Positions 47,147 to 55,638 of a DNA stretch of 64,000 nucleotides are shown piece after piece. A program made the translations under genes and the position numbers. The DNA comes from Bacteroidota bacterium (GTDB lineage: Bacteria; Bacteroidota; Rhodothermia; JANXDC01): positions 1,009,589 through 1,073,588 of the forward strand of contig AP024675.1 in the NCBI GenBank assembly GCA_025998875.1, given 5' to 3'. How positions within the stretch are numbered: position 1 is the stretch's first letter; each line of letters starts with the position of its first letter. The notes beneath the pieces are model-generated. The model did not search any database and was not told the DNA's origin. It saw only the letters and a list, made by a program, of their open reading frames with translations.

Positions 47147-47917
47147 ATGCCGCTGCTGCGCCTGCTTCTGGTGGTGCTGTTGCTGATCCCGGTCCGCCCG
47201 TCGTGGGGGCAGGCCCGGCAGCCTCCTGTTCCGGAACCCTCGGGTCGGTGGGTGACGGACTGGGGGGAGATCCTCTCCCCGCAAGAAGAATCCCTCCTGG
47301 AAGCCAAACTGCGCACCTATGCGGATTCTACCTCTACCCAGATCGTGATCGTAACCCTGCCCACCGTGGGGGATTGGGACATCGCTCAGTTCGCCACCGA
47401 GCTGGGCCAGCGCTGGGGCGTGGGACAGCGGGGCTACGACAACGGGGTCGTCATCCTGGTCGCTGTGGACGACCGACGGGTGTTTATTGCGACCGGCAAG
47501 GGGATGGAGTCGGTAATTCCCGATGCGGTCGCCTTTCGCATCTACCGGGAGATCCTGCGGCCCGCCTTTCAGCGGGGAGCCTACTACGAGGGGCTCGATC
47601 GGGCGGTGGATGCGCTCATAGACGCCGCCCGGGGTACTTTCCAGGCCCCTCCGGCGCATCCGGAGGTGGACCCGGATCTGAACTGCATCGGTTTGCTGGT
47701 CGTGGTCATCCTCATTGTGCTGGTCTTTGTCCTCTTCTCCGACGGGGGCAAGGAGGGCAGAGCCTACCGCCGTCGGCGCGGATACTGGCACGGGGGGCCG
47801 ATCGTAATACCTGGAGGCTGGGGAGGTGGATGGGGAGGCGGGGGCGGCTTCGGAGGCGGGGGATTCCGAGGCGGAGGGGGCAGCTTCGGGGGAGGCGGTG
47901 CCGGAGGGAGCTGGTAA
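47147..47917 (+). CDS. TPM-domain membrane protein with glycine-rich tail
   Basis: A 256-residue protein with a signal peptide (about 1-22, ending SWGQ), a TPM domain (about 33-160: VTDWGEILSPQEE, TSTQIVIVTLPTV, RGYDNGVVILVA), one transmembrane helix (about 182-202), a short basic stretch and a Gly-rich C-terminus of about 40 residues (GGWGGGWGGGGG pattern). This is the YgcG-like layout. Some TPM proteins act in photosystem II repair or as phosphatases, but the bacterial role is open. It ends 2 bp before the convergent rqcH stop, with no terminator between them. Confidence 0.9.
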   Translation: MPLLRLLLVVLLLIPVRPSWGQARQPPVPEPSGRWVTDWGEILSPQEESLLEAKLRTYADSTSTQIVIVTLPTVGDWDIAQFATELGQRWGVGQRGYDNGVVILVAVDDRRVFIATGKGMESVIPDAVAFRIYREILRPAFQRGAYYEGLDRAVDALIDAARGTFQAPPAHPEVDPDLNCIGLLVVVILIVLVFVLFSDGGKEGRAYRRRRGYWHGGPIVIPGGWGGGWGGGGGFGGGGFRGGGGSFGGGGAGGSW

Positions 47918-47919
47918 AT

Positions 47920-49584
47920 TCAGCCCTCTTCCGGAAGGCCCGGCTTGACGAGCCAGGTATGCCCGCGCTGTACTTGCACCCGGCCGGCCGATGCACCCCG
48001 GGGCTTGCGGATGAAACGACGCTCTGCGACCACTACGGCAACCTGAGAGGCGGAACGGGCTCGGCTGTAGTAGGCGGCAATACGGGCCGCGGCCTCCAGG
48101 ATGGCGCGGGGAGGCTGTTCGGTTTTGTGAGGGCGGCGCAAAAGCGCATGCGCCCCCTCAACCCCCTGGGCGTGTAGCCAGAAATCATGAGGGCGCGCAT
48201 ACCGCAGCAGCAGATCGTTCTGCTCGGCGTTTTTGCCGACCCAGACCTCATAGCCTCCGGGTAGGGAGAAACGCCGAAACGGGATCGCGCCGGGCTTTTC
48301 CTTTCCCCCTTCCTGAGTGGGCAGGATCGATCGGTGCGCTTGCTCCCAGCGCCTGAGCTCCTTCACAGATCGACACGCCAGCAGGCTCGCCCGGGCCCGT
48401 TCCAGCTCCTGCAGACGCCTCTGGACTTCCTCCAGATGCGTTCTGCTCCGGGCGCGGGCCTGTCGGGCTTTGCGCGCCTTCTCGTAGTAGTGCTGGGCGT
48501 TCTCCCAGACCGAAAGAGCGGGGTCGAGCGGGATAGAGGCTCGTGCTCCCGAAGCGGGATCTTCCAGCTCGGCTTTCTCCTGCCCTTTGCGGATCTCATG
48601 GCCATAGGCGAGCAGCAGATGCCCCCACAGCTCGTAGCGCGCCGCTCGGTCGGGTTCGGCCAGTTCCCGCTCAAGCGCCTCCCGGCTGGCCTGGAGATGG
48701 GCTTCTCTGCGCTCCAGCAACCCGAGGAGCCCGCGCAGCTGGCCCTCAAAGGCCGATCGGCTCAGCCAGCGCCCCAGAAAAGCGCAGAGGGCCTCGTTTA
48801 CGCTGGGGAACGGCTCCGGACGAACGCCCCGGGCCTCCTCCAGATGCGCCATGGGCCCCAGGGCAAAGTACAGCTCTCCGCGATCCTCATAGAGCCGAGG
48901 GGCGGGCTGTTCCTCCCAGGAAATCCTGAGCTCCTGCCAGCTTGACCAGATGCGCTCCCGTATCGCCGGCTCCCGGGGAACCGGATCTTCGGGGCTCAGG
49001 CCGACCCTGTAGAGCACCTCGGTAGCTATGAGCCGATCTGCCAGGGGTACGGCCCGCAAGAAAGCCTTCAGCGCGCTTTTCGCCTCTGGGTCGAAAGCGG
49101 TCTCGAACTGCTCAAGCCTCTCCGGGTCCCAGGCCGGACGCACCTGCGGCACCGGTTGACCCTGCCAGTGCGTCGGACGCAGGAAGGCCTCCTGAATACG
49201 ACGGTCCCCCCCTTCCAGGTACGCGTTGCCCCCCTGACGGTAGAAAAAGATGTGCAAACGCCTCAAACCCTCCGGTGTGTCCAGTTCCAGCGACCAGACT
49301 CGGTCCCGGTGCGCGAGCGTGAGCGCACGGAGCCGGGCTTCCCGGATAGGGGCAAACAGCCGACCCACGTTACTGCGGGCCTGGTGCCTGCCCGGACGTA
49401 GAGAGCTGAAGAGCCGGGCCGGGTGCAGGGAGATAAACCATGTGGCCTCCGCACCATCCGGAAGCGCCCACAGCAGCCGGAGCTCTTCGGGTTCCTGCGT
49501 GTAGGCTTCTTGCAATCGAGCTCCTGCCAGCAGGGAAAGGAGCTCCTCTGTCCAGGCCCGCAGGGTAAAATAGGTGGCATGCAT
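47920..49584 (-). CDS. rqcH: NFACT-family protein, probable RqcH
   Basis: A 554-residue NFACT/FbpA-like protein. The NFACT-N domain (1-~220) includes SLHPARLF and the DR pair in AHRDRVW that corresponds to the tRNA-contacting Asp-Arg of RqcH; two helix-hairpin-helix and coiled-coil regions (~270-420) follow; the NFACT-R domain (~440-554) has VGKNAEQNDLLLRYARPHD and FWLHAQGVEGAHALLR. RqcH binds stalled 50S subunits and adds alanine tails to nascent chains. It lies 6 bp after the mpgP stop, so it is probably part of the mannosylglycerate operon. Confidence 0.88.
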   Translation of the reverse strand: MHATYFTLRAWTEELLSLLAGARLQEAYTQEPEELRLLWALPDGAEATWFISLHPARLFSSLRPGRHQARSNVGRLFAPIREARLRALTLAHRDRVWSLELDTPEGLRRLHIFFYRQGGNAYLEGGDRRIQEAFLRPTHWQGQPVPQVRPAWDPERLEQFETAFDPEAKSALKAFLRAVPLADRLIATEVLYRVGLSPEDPVPREPAIRERIWSSWQELRISWEEQPAPRLYEDRGELYFALGPMAHLEEARGVRPEPFPSVNEALCAFLGRWLSRSAFEGQLRGLLGLLERREAHLQASREALERELAEPDRAARYELWGHLLLAYGHEIRKGQEKAELEDPASGARASIPLDPALSVWENAQHYYEKARKARQARARSRTHLEEVQRRLQELERARASLLACRSVKELRRWEQAHRSILPTQEGGKEKPGAIPFRRFSLPGGYEVWVGKNAEQNDLLLRYARPHDFWLHAQGVEGAHALLRRPHKTEQPPRAILEAAARIAAYYSRARSASQVAVVVAERRFIRKPRGASAGRVQVQRGHTWLVKPGLPEEG

Positions 49585-49590
49585 GGGTGC

Positions 49591-50400
49591 CTATAACCTG
49601 GCCAGCAGGTTTTCTACGACCCGAACCCATCCCCGAGGTCCGACCTCCGGAATACGGCGAGTTGGAACGCGCACCCGTCGCCAGCGCCCCGGGGCGCTGG
49701 CGACCTGGTAGGCCTCATCGACCGCCGCCCAGAGCGGTTCATCGTTCGGGGCGTCTCCGATCCCGACGGCGCGGATCGGCCCCAGGGCGTACTCATAGAG
49801 GCGGCGGAGGCGGCGTACCGCTTCCCCCTTTTCATAAGGACCGAAGACATGCCAGAAGCGTCCCCCGCTCTGCAGGTGCAGACCTCGCTTGCGCAACCGG
49901 CCGGCAAGCAGGGCCCGACGAGCAGGGGGCTCCTCAAGCCGGATGGTCACATCCCATAGGCGTTGTTGGGCCCTCAGGGCGGATGCCGGATCCAGGCCCG
50001 TCCAGCGCGCTATCTGCCGGGTTGAGACCTCATGAAAGGCGCAGAACCGAAACCCCTCGCGACGCAGCACCTCCAGCTCGGCCCAGACGCGCTCGTAGGG
50101 TTGGTTGAATACGAGCACTTCCCAGAGGCCTTCCTGTCGGGATCCCGGAAGCAAAAAAGGAAAGTAGCCCTTCGGTAGGTACAGCGCGCCGCCGTTTTCC
50201 ACGATACAGGGGTCTTGCAGGTCCAGCTCGTCTATGAGGGGTTCCAGCTCGGCCCAGGTTTTGGCCGTGACGCACACCACGGGTATGGCATGGCCGCGCA
50301 GCAGCGCAAGCGCCTCCTCGGCCGGCCCCGCCCCGTAGGTGCGTCGGCTCAGAAGGGTACCATCCAGGTCCGTGAAGATCACGAGGCGGGCCATGTCCAT
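49591..50400 (-). CDS. mpgP: Mannosyl-3-phosphoglycerate phosphatase
   Basis: A 269-residue HAD-IIB enzyme that removes phosphate from mannosyl-3-phosphoglycerate to give mannosylglycerate, a compatible solute of thermophiles and marine bacteria. Motif I is VIFTDLDGTLL, motif II VCVTAKTW, the cap begins with IVENGGALYLP, and motif IV is GIGDAPNDEPL. The identity rests on these plus the overlapping mpgS gene. The ATG at 50400 overlaps the mpgS 3' end by 22 bp; an ATG at 50394 is also possible. Confidence 0.9.
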   Translation of the reverse strand: MDMARLVIFTDLDGTLLSRRTYGAGPAEEALALLRGHAIPVVCVTAKTWAELEPLIDELDLQDPCIVENGGALYLPKGYFPFLLPGSRQEGLWEVLVFNQPYERVWAELEVLRREGFRFCAFHEVSTRQIARWTGLDPASALRAQQRLWDVTIRLEEPPARRALLAGRLRKRGLHLQSGGRFWHVFGPYEKGEAVRRLRRLYEYALGPIRAVGIGDAPNDEPLWAAVDEAYQVASAPGRWRRVRVPTRRIPEVGPRGWVRVVENLLARL

Positions 50401-51590
50401 CGAGCCGGAAGCCAGGCCTGTTCGAGCAACAACTCCACGCGATTCCGAAAGGCCTCCGCGTAGGGGCCGAAGGGGGGCAGGATGTGCGGGACCGGGATTT
50501 CCTCATCCGGCCCCAGAAGCCCTTCCTGTATGAGTTCCTCGCGCAGCTCCATGCGAAAGGCCTCATCGGCCAGGGAGGAATGATACAGCGTGCTTAGGCT
50601 TTGCAGCGTCATGCTCTGGATGTGCGGCAGGCCCTTGTTCTCATGCAGATGGGGGTTGCGGCTCTCGATCTGTAGCACATCGATGAGGTGATCTCCCAGC
50701 TGTTTGAGCCCCTCTGAGGCCTGTGAGCTGCCGAAATGCTCCAGGAGGGCTACAATCTGATAGGGTTCGATGCCATATCCGGAGGCATAGGGGATGAGTT
50801 GGGCCAGCCGCAGGCTCAGGGCATGTTCACCGGAATTGGCCGTGCGGATGATGTCCGTAGTGAAATCCGTATGCAGGCTGAGAAGTCGATTCAGATATCG
50901 ATTCGTGCGCTCCGATACCCGTCCCCACCGATCCAGACGCAGTCCGGAAGCATACGTGAGCTTGGGCTTGTAGCGCCAGAGGATGCGCACCATGGCGTAT
51001 TCGGGGTCCGGGCTCAAAGAGAAGCCCGCAGCGAAGATGCGTACGTACTCGTAGACGGAGCCGGGAAAGTAGTTGTCCGCGTCCACGAAACCAACGAAGT
51101 CTTTGCCGATGGTGTGCGCCAGGAGCATGCCGATAAGCATGCCCTCGGCCTTCCCATCCCGGACCCGGCCCTCCGCATCCAGCAGGGCCGCGTAGCCGAT
51201 TTCCTGCAGAATGCGCGCCAGTAGAGGGGATTGCTGGTGCACGATCAGGGCGCGACGCTGGGTGTAATAACAGAATTGATCCAGCACATCCCGCTCGAGG
51301 CGAAAGCGATCTACGGGAGCGCGTTTGGAGTTGGAGACCACAATAAGCGCACAGGCATGCGGGATGGCGCTCAGCAGGCCTTCAAAGACCTTGAGGCGCT
51401 CGTCGCGGATCGGGATTACCACGGCCATGCGGGCCATGTGTTCGAGCAGGCGTTCTTCGGAGACGCGTCTGACGGCCAGGGTGGGCAACTCCGGCCCTCC
51501 ACCGGAGGAATCGAGTTCGATCACCCGCATGACCTCATGCAGGCGCACCGCGCCCACGCGTTCCGTATAGCGCGAAAACTCCAGCCGCAT
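50379..51590 (-). CDS. mpgS: Mannosyl-3-phosphoglycerate synthase (GT55)
   Basis: A 403-residue glycosyltransferase that joins GDP-mannose and 3-phosphoglycerate. It starts MRLEFSRYTERVGAVRLHEV, as expected for the family; contains VVIPIRDERLKVFEGLLSAI, HQQSPLLARIL, and GKDFVGFVDADNYFPG, where DADN is the probable metal and donor site. The ATG at 51590 follows AGAGAGGG. It is the first gene of a minus-strand operon with mpgP and rqcH. The two-step route is known from Rhodothermus and Thermus and would respond to salt or heat. Confidence 0.92.
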   Translation of the reverse strand: MRLEFSRYTERVGAVRLHEVMRVIELDSSGGGPELPTLAVRRVSEERLLEHMARMAVVIPIRDERLKVFEGLLSAIPHACALIVVSNSKRAPVDRFRLERDVLDQFCYYTQRRALIVHQQSPLLARILQEIGYAALLDAEGRVRDGKAEGMLIGMLLAHTIGKDFVGFVDADNYFPGSVYEYVRIFAAGFSLSPDPEYAMVRILWRYKPKLTYASGLRLDRWGRVSERTNRYLNRLLSLHTDFTTDIIRTANSGEHALSLRLAQLIPYASGYGIEPYQIVALLEHFGSSQASEGLKQLGDHLIDVLQIESRNPHLHENKGLPHIQSMTLQSLSTLYHSSLADEAFRMELREELIQEGLLGPDEEIPVPHILPPFGPYAEAFRNRVELLLEQAWLPARWTWPAS

Positions 51591-51626
51591 CTTTTGCCCT
51601 CTCTGTGTCGGGGAGGCGGATAAAAC

Positions 51627-51655
51627 AGCATACCACGTTCGGGGCAAAAAAGCAA
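51627..51655 (-). promoter_or_regulatory. Putative promoter of mpgS-mpgP-rqcH
   Basis: On the minus strand TTGCTT (51655-51650) and TATGCT (51632-51627) are 17 bp apart; the ATG is about 37 bases downstream. The -35 lies inside the T-tract of the upstream pdh terminator, so the two signals overlap. Confidence 0.45.
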
Positions 51656-51673
51656 AACACCCCCTTGCGGGGG
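51646..51673 (-). terminator. Intrinsic terminator of the pdh operon
   Basis: On the minus strand CCCCC-GCAA-GGGGG (51673-51660) is followed by TGTTTTGCTTTTTT. It lies 26 bp after the E2 stop. Confidence 0.85.
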
Positions 51674-51699
51674 CGTCAAAGGGCGCGTCGCGTACTGGG

Positions 51700-52962
51700 C
51701 TACAGCAACATGGCCAGCGGGTTTTCGAGCAACCCTTTCAGCGTGGCCAGAAAACGGGCGCCCATGGCGCCGTCGACGACCCGGTGGTCGCAGGACAGCG
51801 TAAGGCGCATGCGCTTGCCCGGACGGATCTGATCTCCCTCGACTACGGGCACGTCCCGGATCGCCCCGATGGCCAGAATACAGGCATTCGGCGGATTGAT
51901 GATAGCCGTGAAGGAATCGATGCCAAACATGCCCAGGTTGGAGGTGGTAAAGGTACTGCCCTCGAGTTCTTCTGGACTCAGTTTGCGGTTGCGGGCTCGT
52001 TCGGCCAGCTCCTGGGCCTCACGGGCGATCTGGGCCAGGCCCTTGCGATCGGCGTGCCGGATGACCGGTGTCACCAGGCCTTCCTCGACAGCCACCGCAA
52101 TGGCGATGTGCACCTCCCGATGACGGCGAATTTCCGTCTCCGCCCAGGAGGCGTTGATCTCCGGATGCCGCCTGAGGGCCAGGGCGCAGGCCTTGGTGAT
52201 GAAGTCGTTTACCGAGATGCGCACCTCGCTCAGGGCGTTGAGCCGCTGGCGCGCCTCCAGCAGGGGGTGGGCGTCTACTTCTATGCTCAGATAAAAGTGG
52301 GGGGCAGAAAACATGCTCTGGCTCAAACGCCGGGCGATGGTCTTGCGCATCGGGGTCAGGGGAATGGCCTCATAGGCCTCTTCCTCCAGCAGAACCGGCG
52401 TCTCTGGCCTCGGAAGTTGTGGCGGCACCAGCTCGCGGACCCGGGCCAGGGCGGCCTCCACGTCTCGTTTGATGATCCGGCCTTCCGGACCCGTGCCCAC
52501 GATGGCCTCCAGCGGGATGCCCGCCTCCCGGGCCATACGGCGGGCTAGGGGCGAGGCTTTGATCCGTTCCGTCTGGGACGTCGAGGGCCGGCCATCGGGC
52601 TCGGCCACCGGACCCGGAGCGGGATGCGGCGCGGACTCCGGAGGCGATGTCGGAGCGGGTGTGGCGGCCGGGGTGGGCTCCGAAGCGCCTTCCAGTTCGG
52701 CCAACAGGGAGGAGATGTCCTCTCCAGGCTCGCCCAGAATGGCGATCACCCCGCCGAGGGGGATGGCCTGCCCGGGCTTGGCCACCTGTTTGAGGAGCAC
52801 GCCCGAATCATAGGCCTCCAGCTCCATGGTCGCTTTGTCGGTTTCCACTTCGGCGATCACGTCGCCCGGCTCAACCCGTTCGCCCTCCTGCTTGAGCCAG
52901 GAGACCAGGACGCCCTCCTCCATTGTATCGCTCATCTTCGGCATGCGGATTACGATCGCCAT
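51700..52962 (-). CDS. pdhC: Pyruvate dehydrogenase E2 (dihydrolipoamide acetyltransferase)
   Basis: A 420-residue acyltransferase. One lipoyl domain (1-~80) carries Lys43 in ETDKATME; a Pro/Ala/Glu-rich linker (~95-130) leads to the E1/E3-binding domain (KASPLARRMAREAGI); the catalytic domain has the active-site His in CDHRVVDG. It moves acetyl groups from E1 to CoA. Its AAGGAG site overlaps the E1-beta stop region. It is third in the minus-strand operon. E3 (lipoamide dehydrogenase) is not adjacent. 2-Oxoglutarate or branched-chain E2 are alternatives, but pairing with E1 alpha/beta of this type favours pyruvate. Confidence 0.9.
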   Translation of the reverse strand: MAIVIRMPKMSDTMEEGVLVSWLKQEGERVEPGDVIAEVETDKATMELEAYDSGVLLKQVAKPGQAIPLGGVIAILGEPGEDISSLLAELEGASEPTPAATPAPTSPPESAPHPAPGPVAEPDGRPSTSQTERIKASPLARRMAREAGIPLEAIVGTGPEGRIIKRDVEAALARVRELVPPQLPRPETPVLLEEEAYEAIPLTPMRKTIARRLSQSMFSAPHFYLSIEVDAHPLLEARQRLNALSEVRISVNDFITKACALALRRHPEINASWAETEIRRHREVHIAIAVAVEEGLVTPVIRHADRKGLAQIAREAQELAERARNRKLSPEELEGSTFTTSNLGMFGIDSFTAIINPPNACILAIGAIRDVPVVEGDQIRPGKRMRLTLSCDHRVVDGAMGARFLATLKGLLENPLAMLL

Positions 52963-52973
52963 GGACGAACTCC

Positions 52974-53954
52974 TTATCGGTAGAGCACCTTTTTGATGGC
53001 TTCGATCACCTCATCCAGGCGCGGCATCCAGTACTCGTAAAGGTTTTTCGCGTACGGGGCCGGGGTGTCCTTGGTGGTCACGCGCACGATCGGGGCGTCC
53101 AGGTAATCGAAAGCGCGCAGCTGGACGTGGTAGGTGATCTCGCTGGCCACCCCCCCGAAGGGCGCACACTCATCGACGATGACGAGTCGGTTGGTCTTCT
53201 TGACCGAGGAGACGATAAGTTCGATATCCAGCGGTCGGATCGTGCGGGGATCGATGATCTCCACCTCGATGCCGTCTTTTTCCAGCTCTTGCGCGGCCAT
53301 TTCGGCCAGATGATAGCTCTTCGAGTGCGCCACCACGGTCACGTCCTTGCCCGGCCGTTTGATCTCGCCAACCCCCAGGGGGATGAGAAACTCCGGATCC
53401 TCGGGCACCTCGCCTTTCATGCCGTACATGAGCTCGCTTTCCATGACGAGCACGGGGTTGTCGTCCCGGATGGCCGATTTAAGCAGGCCCTTGGCATCGG
53501 CCGGGGTGGCGGGCGTGACCACCTTCAGCCCGGGCCAGTGCGCATAGGTGGCCTCTAGGGAGCGGGAGTGCGTGGCTCCGAGCTGCCCTGCAGCACCATT
53601 GGGGCCTCGAAAGACGATCGGGATGTTAAACTGCCCTCCGCTCATGTACAGGATGCTGGCCGCGTGGTTGACGATTTGGTCCATGGCCACGATGGAAAAA
53701 TTCCAGGTCATGAATTCGATAATGGGCCGCAGGCCCACCATGGCCGCTCCGATGCCAATACCGGCAAAGCCGGCCTCCGAGATCGGAGTATCCACCACGC
53801 GCATGGGACCGAAGCGTTCCAGCATGCCCTTGCTGACCTTGTAGGCCCCATCGTAGAGGCCTACTTCCTCGCCCATAAGGAAAACGCGCTCATCGCGCTC
53901 CATCTCCTCGATCATGGCCAGGCGGACGGCCTCGCGAAACTCCATGACCGCCAT
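52974..53954 (-). CDS. pdhB: Pyruvate dehydrogenase E1 component, beta subunit
   Basis: A 326-residue transketolase-like subunit: FREAVRLAMIEEMERDERV at the start, GEEVGLYDGAYKVSKG (with the ThDP-contact glutamate region), DTPISEAGFAGIGIGAAM, and QLGATHSRSLEA. The start at 53954 is preferred; a much longer upstream frame is antisense-like and lies over pdhA. It pairs with the alpha subunit gene 25 bp upstream to form the decarboxylating E1. Confidence 0.93.
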   Translation of the reverse strand: MAVMEFREAVRLAMIEEMERDERVFLMGEEVGLYDGAYKVSKGMLERFGPMRVVDTPISEAGFAGIGIGAAMVGLRPIIEFMTWNFSIVAMDQIVNHAASILYMSGGQFNIPIVFRGPNGAAGQLGATHSRSLEATYAHWPGLKVVTPATPADAKGLLKSAIRDDNPVLVMESELMYGMKGEVPEDPEFLIPLGVGEIKRPGKDVTVVAHSKSYHLAEMAAQELEKDGIEVEIIDPRTIRPLDIELIVSSVKKTNRLVIVDECAPFGGVASEITYHVQLRAFDYLDAPIVRVTTKDTPAPYAKNLYEYWMPRLDEVIEAIKKVLYR

Positions 53955-53979
53955 AGCAGAAACCCTTTCGCGTTCGTGT

Positions 53980-55068
53980 TCAGGCCAGGAAGGGATAATC
54001 CGGATCCGTGTAGACGTCCTCGTAGAGGGTCTTCTCCGGAGGCAGGGGACTGGATTCGGCAAAAGCCACCGCGTCCTGGATTTCGGCTCGAACGCTGCGC
54101 TCGATTTCCTCCAGATCCGCCTCCGTGACCAGCCCGACCTCGAGCATGTAGTAGCGCAGGTTGGCGATGGGATCTCGCTTACGGTAGGCTTCAACCTCTT
54201 CTTTCGTGCGATATGTGCCCGGATCGGACATGGAGTGCCCGCGATAGCGGTACGTTTTGATCTCCAGCAGAGAGGGGATATGCTCCCTACGGGCCCGATC
54301 GACAGCCTCCTTGACCCCCCGATACACCTCAAAGACGTTCATGCCGTCGATCTGCGCATTCGGCATCCCGTATGCCAGCGCGCGGCGGGCCAGGTCCGGG
54401 GTGGCGTGCGCCCGACTGACGGCCGTGCCCATGCCGTATTCGTTGTTTTCAATGATGTAGACCACCGGCAGGCGCCAGAGCATGGCCATGTTGAGGGATT
54501 CATGAAAAACCCCCTGCGCCACGGCGCCGTCCCCCATAAAGGTGAGGCAGACCTTATCCTCCCCACGGTATTTGATCGCCCAGGCCACGCCAGTGCCTAT
54601 GGGGATCTGCCCCCCTACAATCCCGTGCCCGCCCAGGAAGTTGTGTTCCCGGGAGAAGTAGTGCATGGATCCACCCTTGCCGCGGGAACATCCGGTGATC
54701 TTGCCAAAGAGCTCGGCCATGCAGGCGCGCGCGCTCACGCCGCGGGCCAGCGCGATACCGTGATCTCGATAGGCTGAGATCACGTAATCGTCCGGGCGAA
54801 TGGCGAATTCCGCCCCTGTAGAGACGGCCTCCTGACCGATGTACAGATGCAGAAAGCCGCCGATTTTGCGTTCTCCGTAGGCCTTGGCCGCCGCTTCCTC
54901 AAAGCGGCGCTGCAGGAGCATGAGCCGGTACATGGCCCGGACCTGATCATCCGATAGCCCAATGTCCCGGTGCGAATACGTAGCTCCAACCAGGGATGGG
55001 GAAACCTCCGAGGTGATCTGGGAAGCGCCAGGGGTGTCGTTCGTGCGCGCCGTGGTCTTCTGGGCCAT
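53980..55068 (-). CDS. pdhA: Pyruvate dehydrogenase E1 component, alpha subunit
   Basis: A 362-residue subunit with the thiamine diphosphate motif GDGAVAQGVFHESLNMA ending in ENNEYGMG, the entry block RRFEEAAAKAYGERKIGGF, GQEAVSTG, RDHG and the phosphorylation-loop-like YRYRGHSMSDP. The start MAQKTT at 55068 follows GAAGGAA; a slightly longer form from 55095 is possible. The N-terminal ~40 residues are Ser/Thr-rich and divergent. It heads the pdh operon and is divergent from the mercury cassette. Confidence 0.93.
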   Translation of the reverse strand: MAQKTTARTNDTPGASQITSEVSPSLVGATYSHRDIGLSDDQVRAMYRLMLLQRRFEEAAAKAYGERKIGGFLHLYIGQEAVSTGAEFAIRPDDYVISAYRDHGIALARGVSARACMAELFGKITGCSRGKGGSMHYFSREHNFLGGHGIVGGQIPIGTGVAWAIKYRGEDKVCLTFMGDGAVAQGVFHESLNMAMLWRLPVVYIIENNEYGMGTAVSRAHATPDLARRALAYGMPNAQIDGMNVFEVYRGVKEAVDRARREHIPSLLEIKTYRYRGHSMSDPGTYRTKEEVEAYRKRDPIANLRYYMLEVGLVTEADLEEIERSVRAEIQDAVAFAESSPLPPEKTLYEDVYTDPDYPFLA

Positions 55069-55202
55069 AGCCGCGTTTCCTTCGCTCGTGTGCACCGATG
55101 GATGGTCTATACAACAAAAACAAAAATACGCGGAAACCCCTCCTATAGGAAAGCCCAGCCCTTTCGGCCCGAATCCGGAAACAAAAAGCGAGGCACATTA
55201 GT

Positions 55203-55218
55203 TTAAGCAACTGCTTAA
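55203..55218 (+). promoter_or_regulatory. Probable ArsR-type operator
   Basis: A perfect inverted repeat TTAAGCA-AC-TGCTTAA lies 15 bp before the regulator's ATG, directly ahead of its AAGGAG site. Position and symmetry fit autorepression by the ArsR/SmtB protein encoded next. Confidence 0.7.
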
Positions 55219-55233
55219 TTAAGGAGTGGCTGC

Positions 55234-55638
55234 ATGACGCGAAGATCGCCCGCCTGCCTGCCTCCCGCCTCGGTGAACGTGGATCTGCCCGCTCTGCGCC
55301 TGGAGCTCCAACAACGGGCTGCGCTTTACCAGCTCGGCCGGCTTCTGACCCTGGTGGGTAGCCCGACCCGCCTGAAGCTGCTCTACGCCCTCTACCGGGC
55401 CGGCGAGCTGTGCGTCTGTCAGCTGGCCGAACTGCTCGGGGTCAGCCCTCCGGCCGTATCCCAGCACCTGAAAATCCTGCGCGAAAAGGCACTCGTCGAA
55501 GCGCGGCGGGAGGCGCAGACGATCTACTACCGGGTCTGCACGGCCAATCCGTTTGCCCGGCTGCTTGTGCGACTGTTCGACGAGCTGGAGCTGGACCGCA
55601 TTCAGTTGAACCTCGACCTGAAGGAGGAAGCGCAATGA
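55234..55638 (+). CDS. ArsR/SmtB-family metal-sensing repressor of the mer cassette
   Basis: A 134-residue winged-helix repressor. The metal-binding ELCVCQLAELL (Cys60, Cys62) in the alpha3 helix is the classic ArsR/CadC-type site, followed by the recognition helix SPPAVSQHLKILREKALV and the wing REAQTIYYRV. It would leave the operator upon binding thiophilic metal, here probably Hg(II), since it heads a mer operon; most Gram-negative mer operons use MerR instead. Its stop overlaps the next start (ATGA). Confidence 0.9.
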   Translation: MTRRSPACLPPASVNVDLPALRLELQQRAALYQLGRLLTLVGSPTRLKLLYALYRAGELCVCQLAELLGVSPPAVSQHLKILREKALVEARREAQTIYYRVCTANPFARLLVRLFDELELDRIQLNLDLKEEAQ

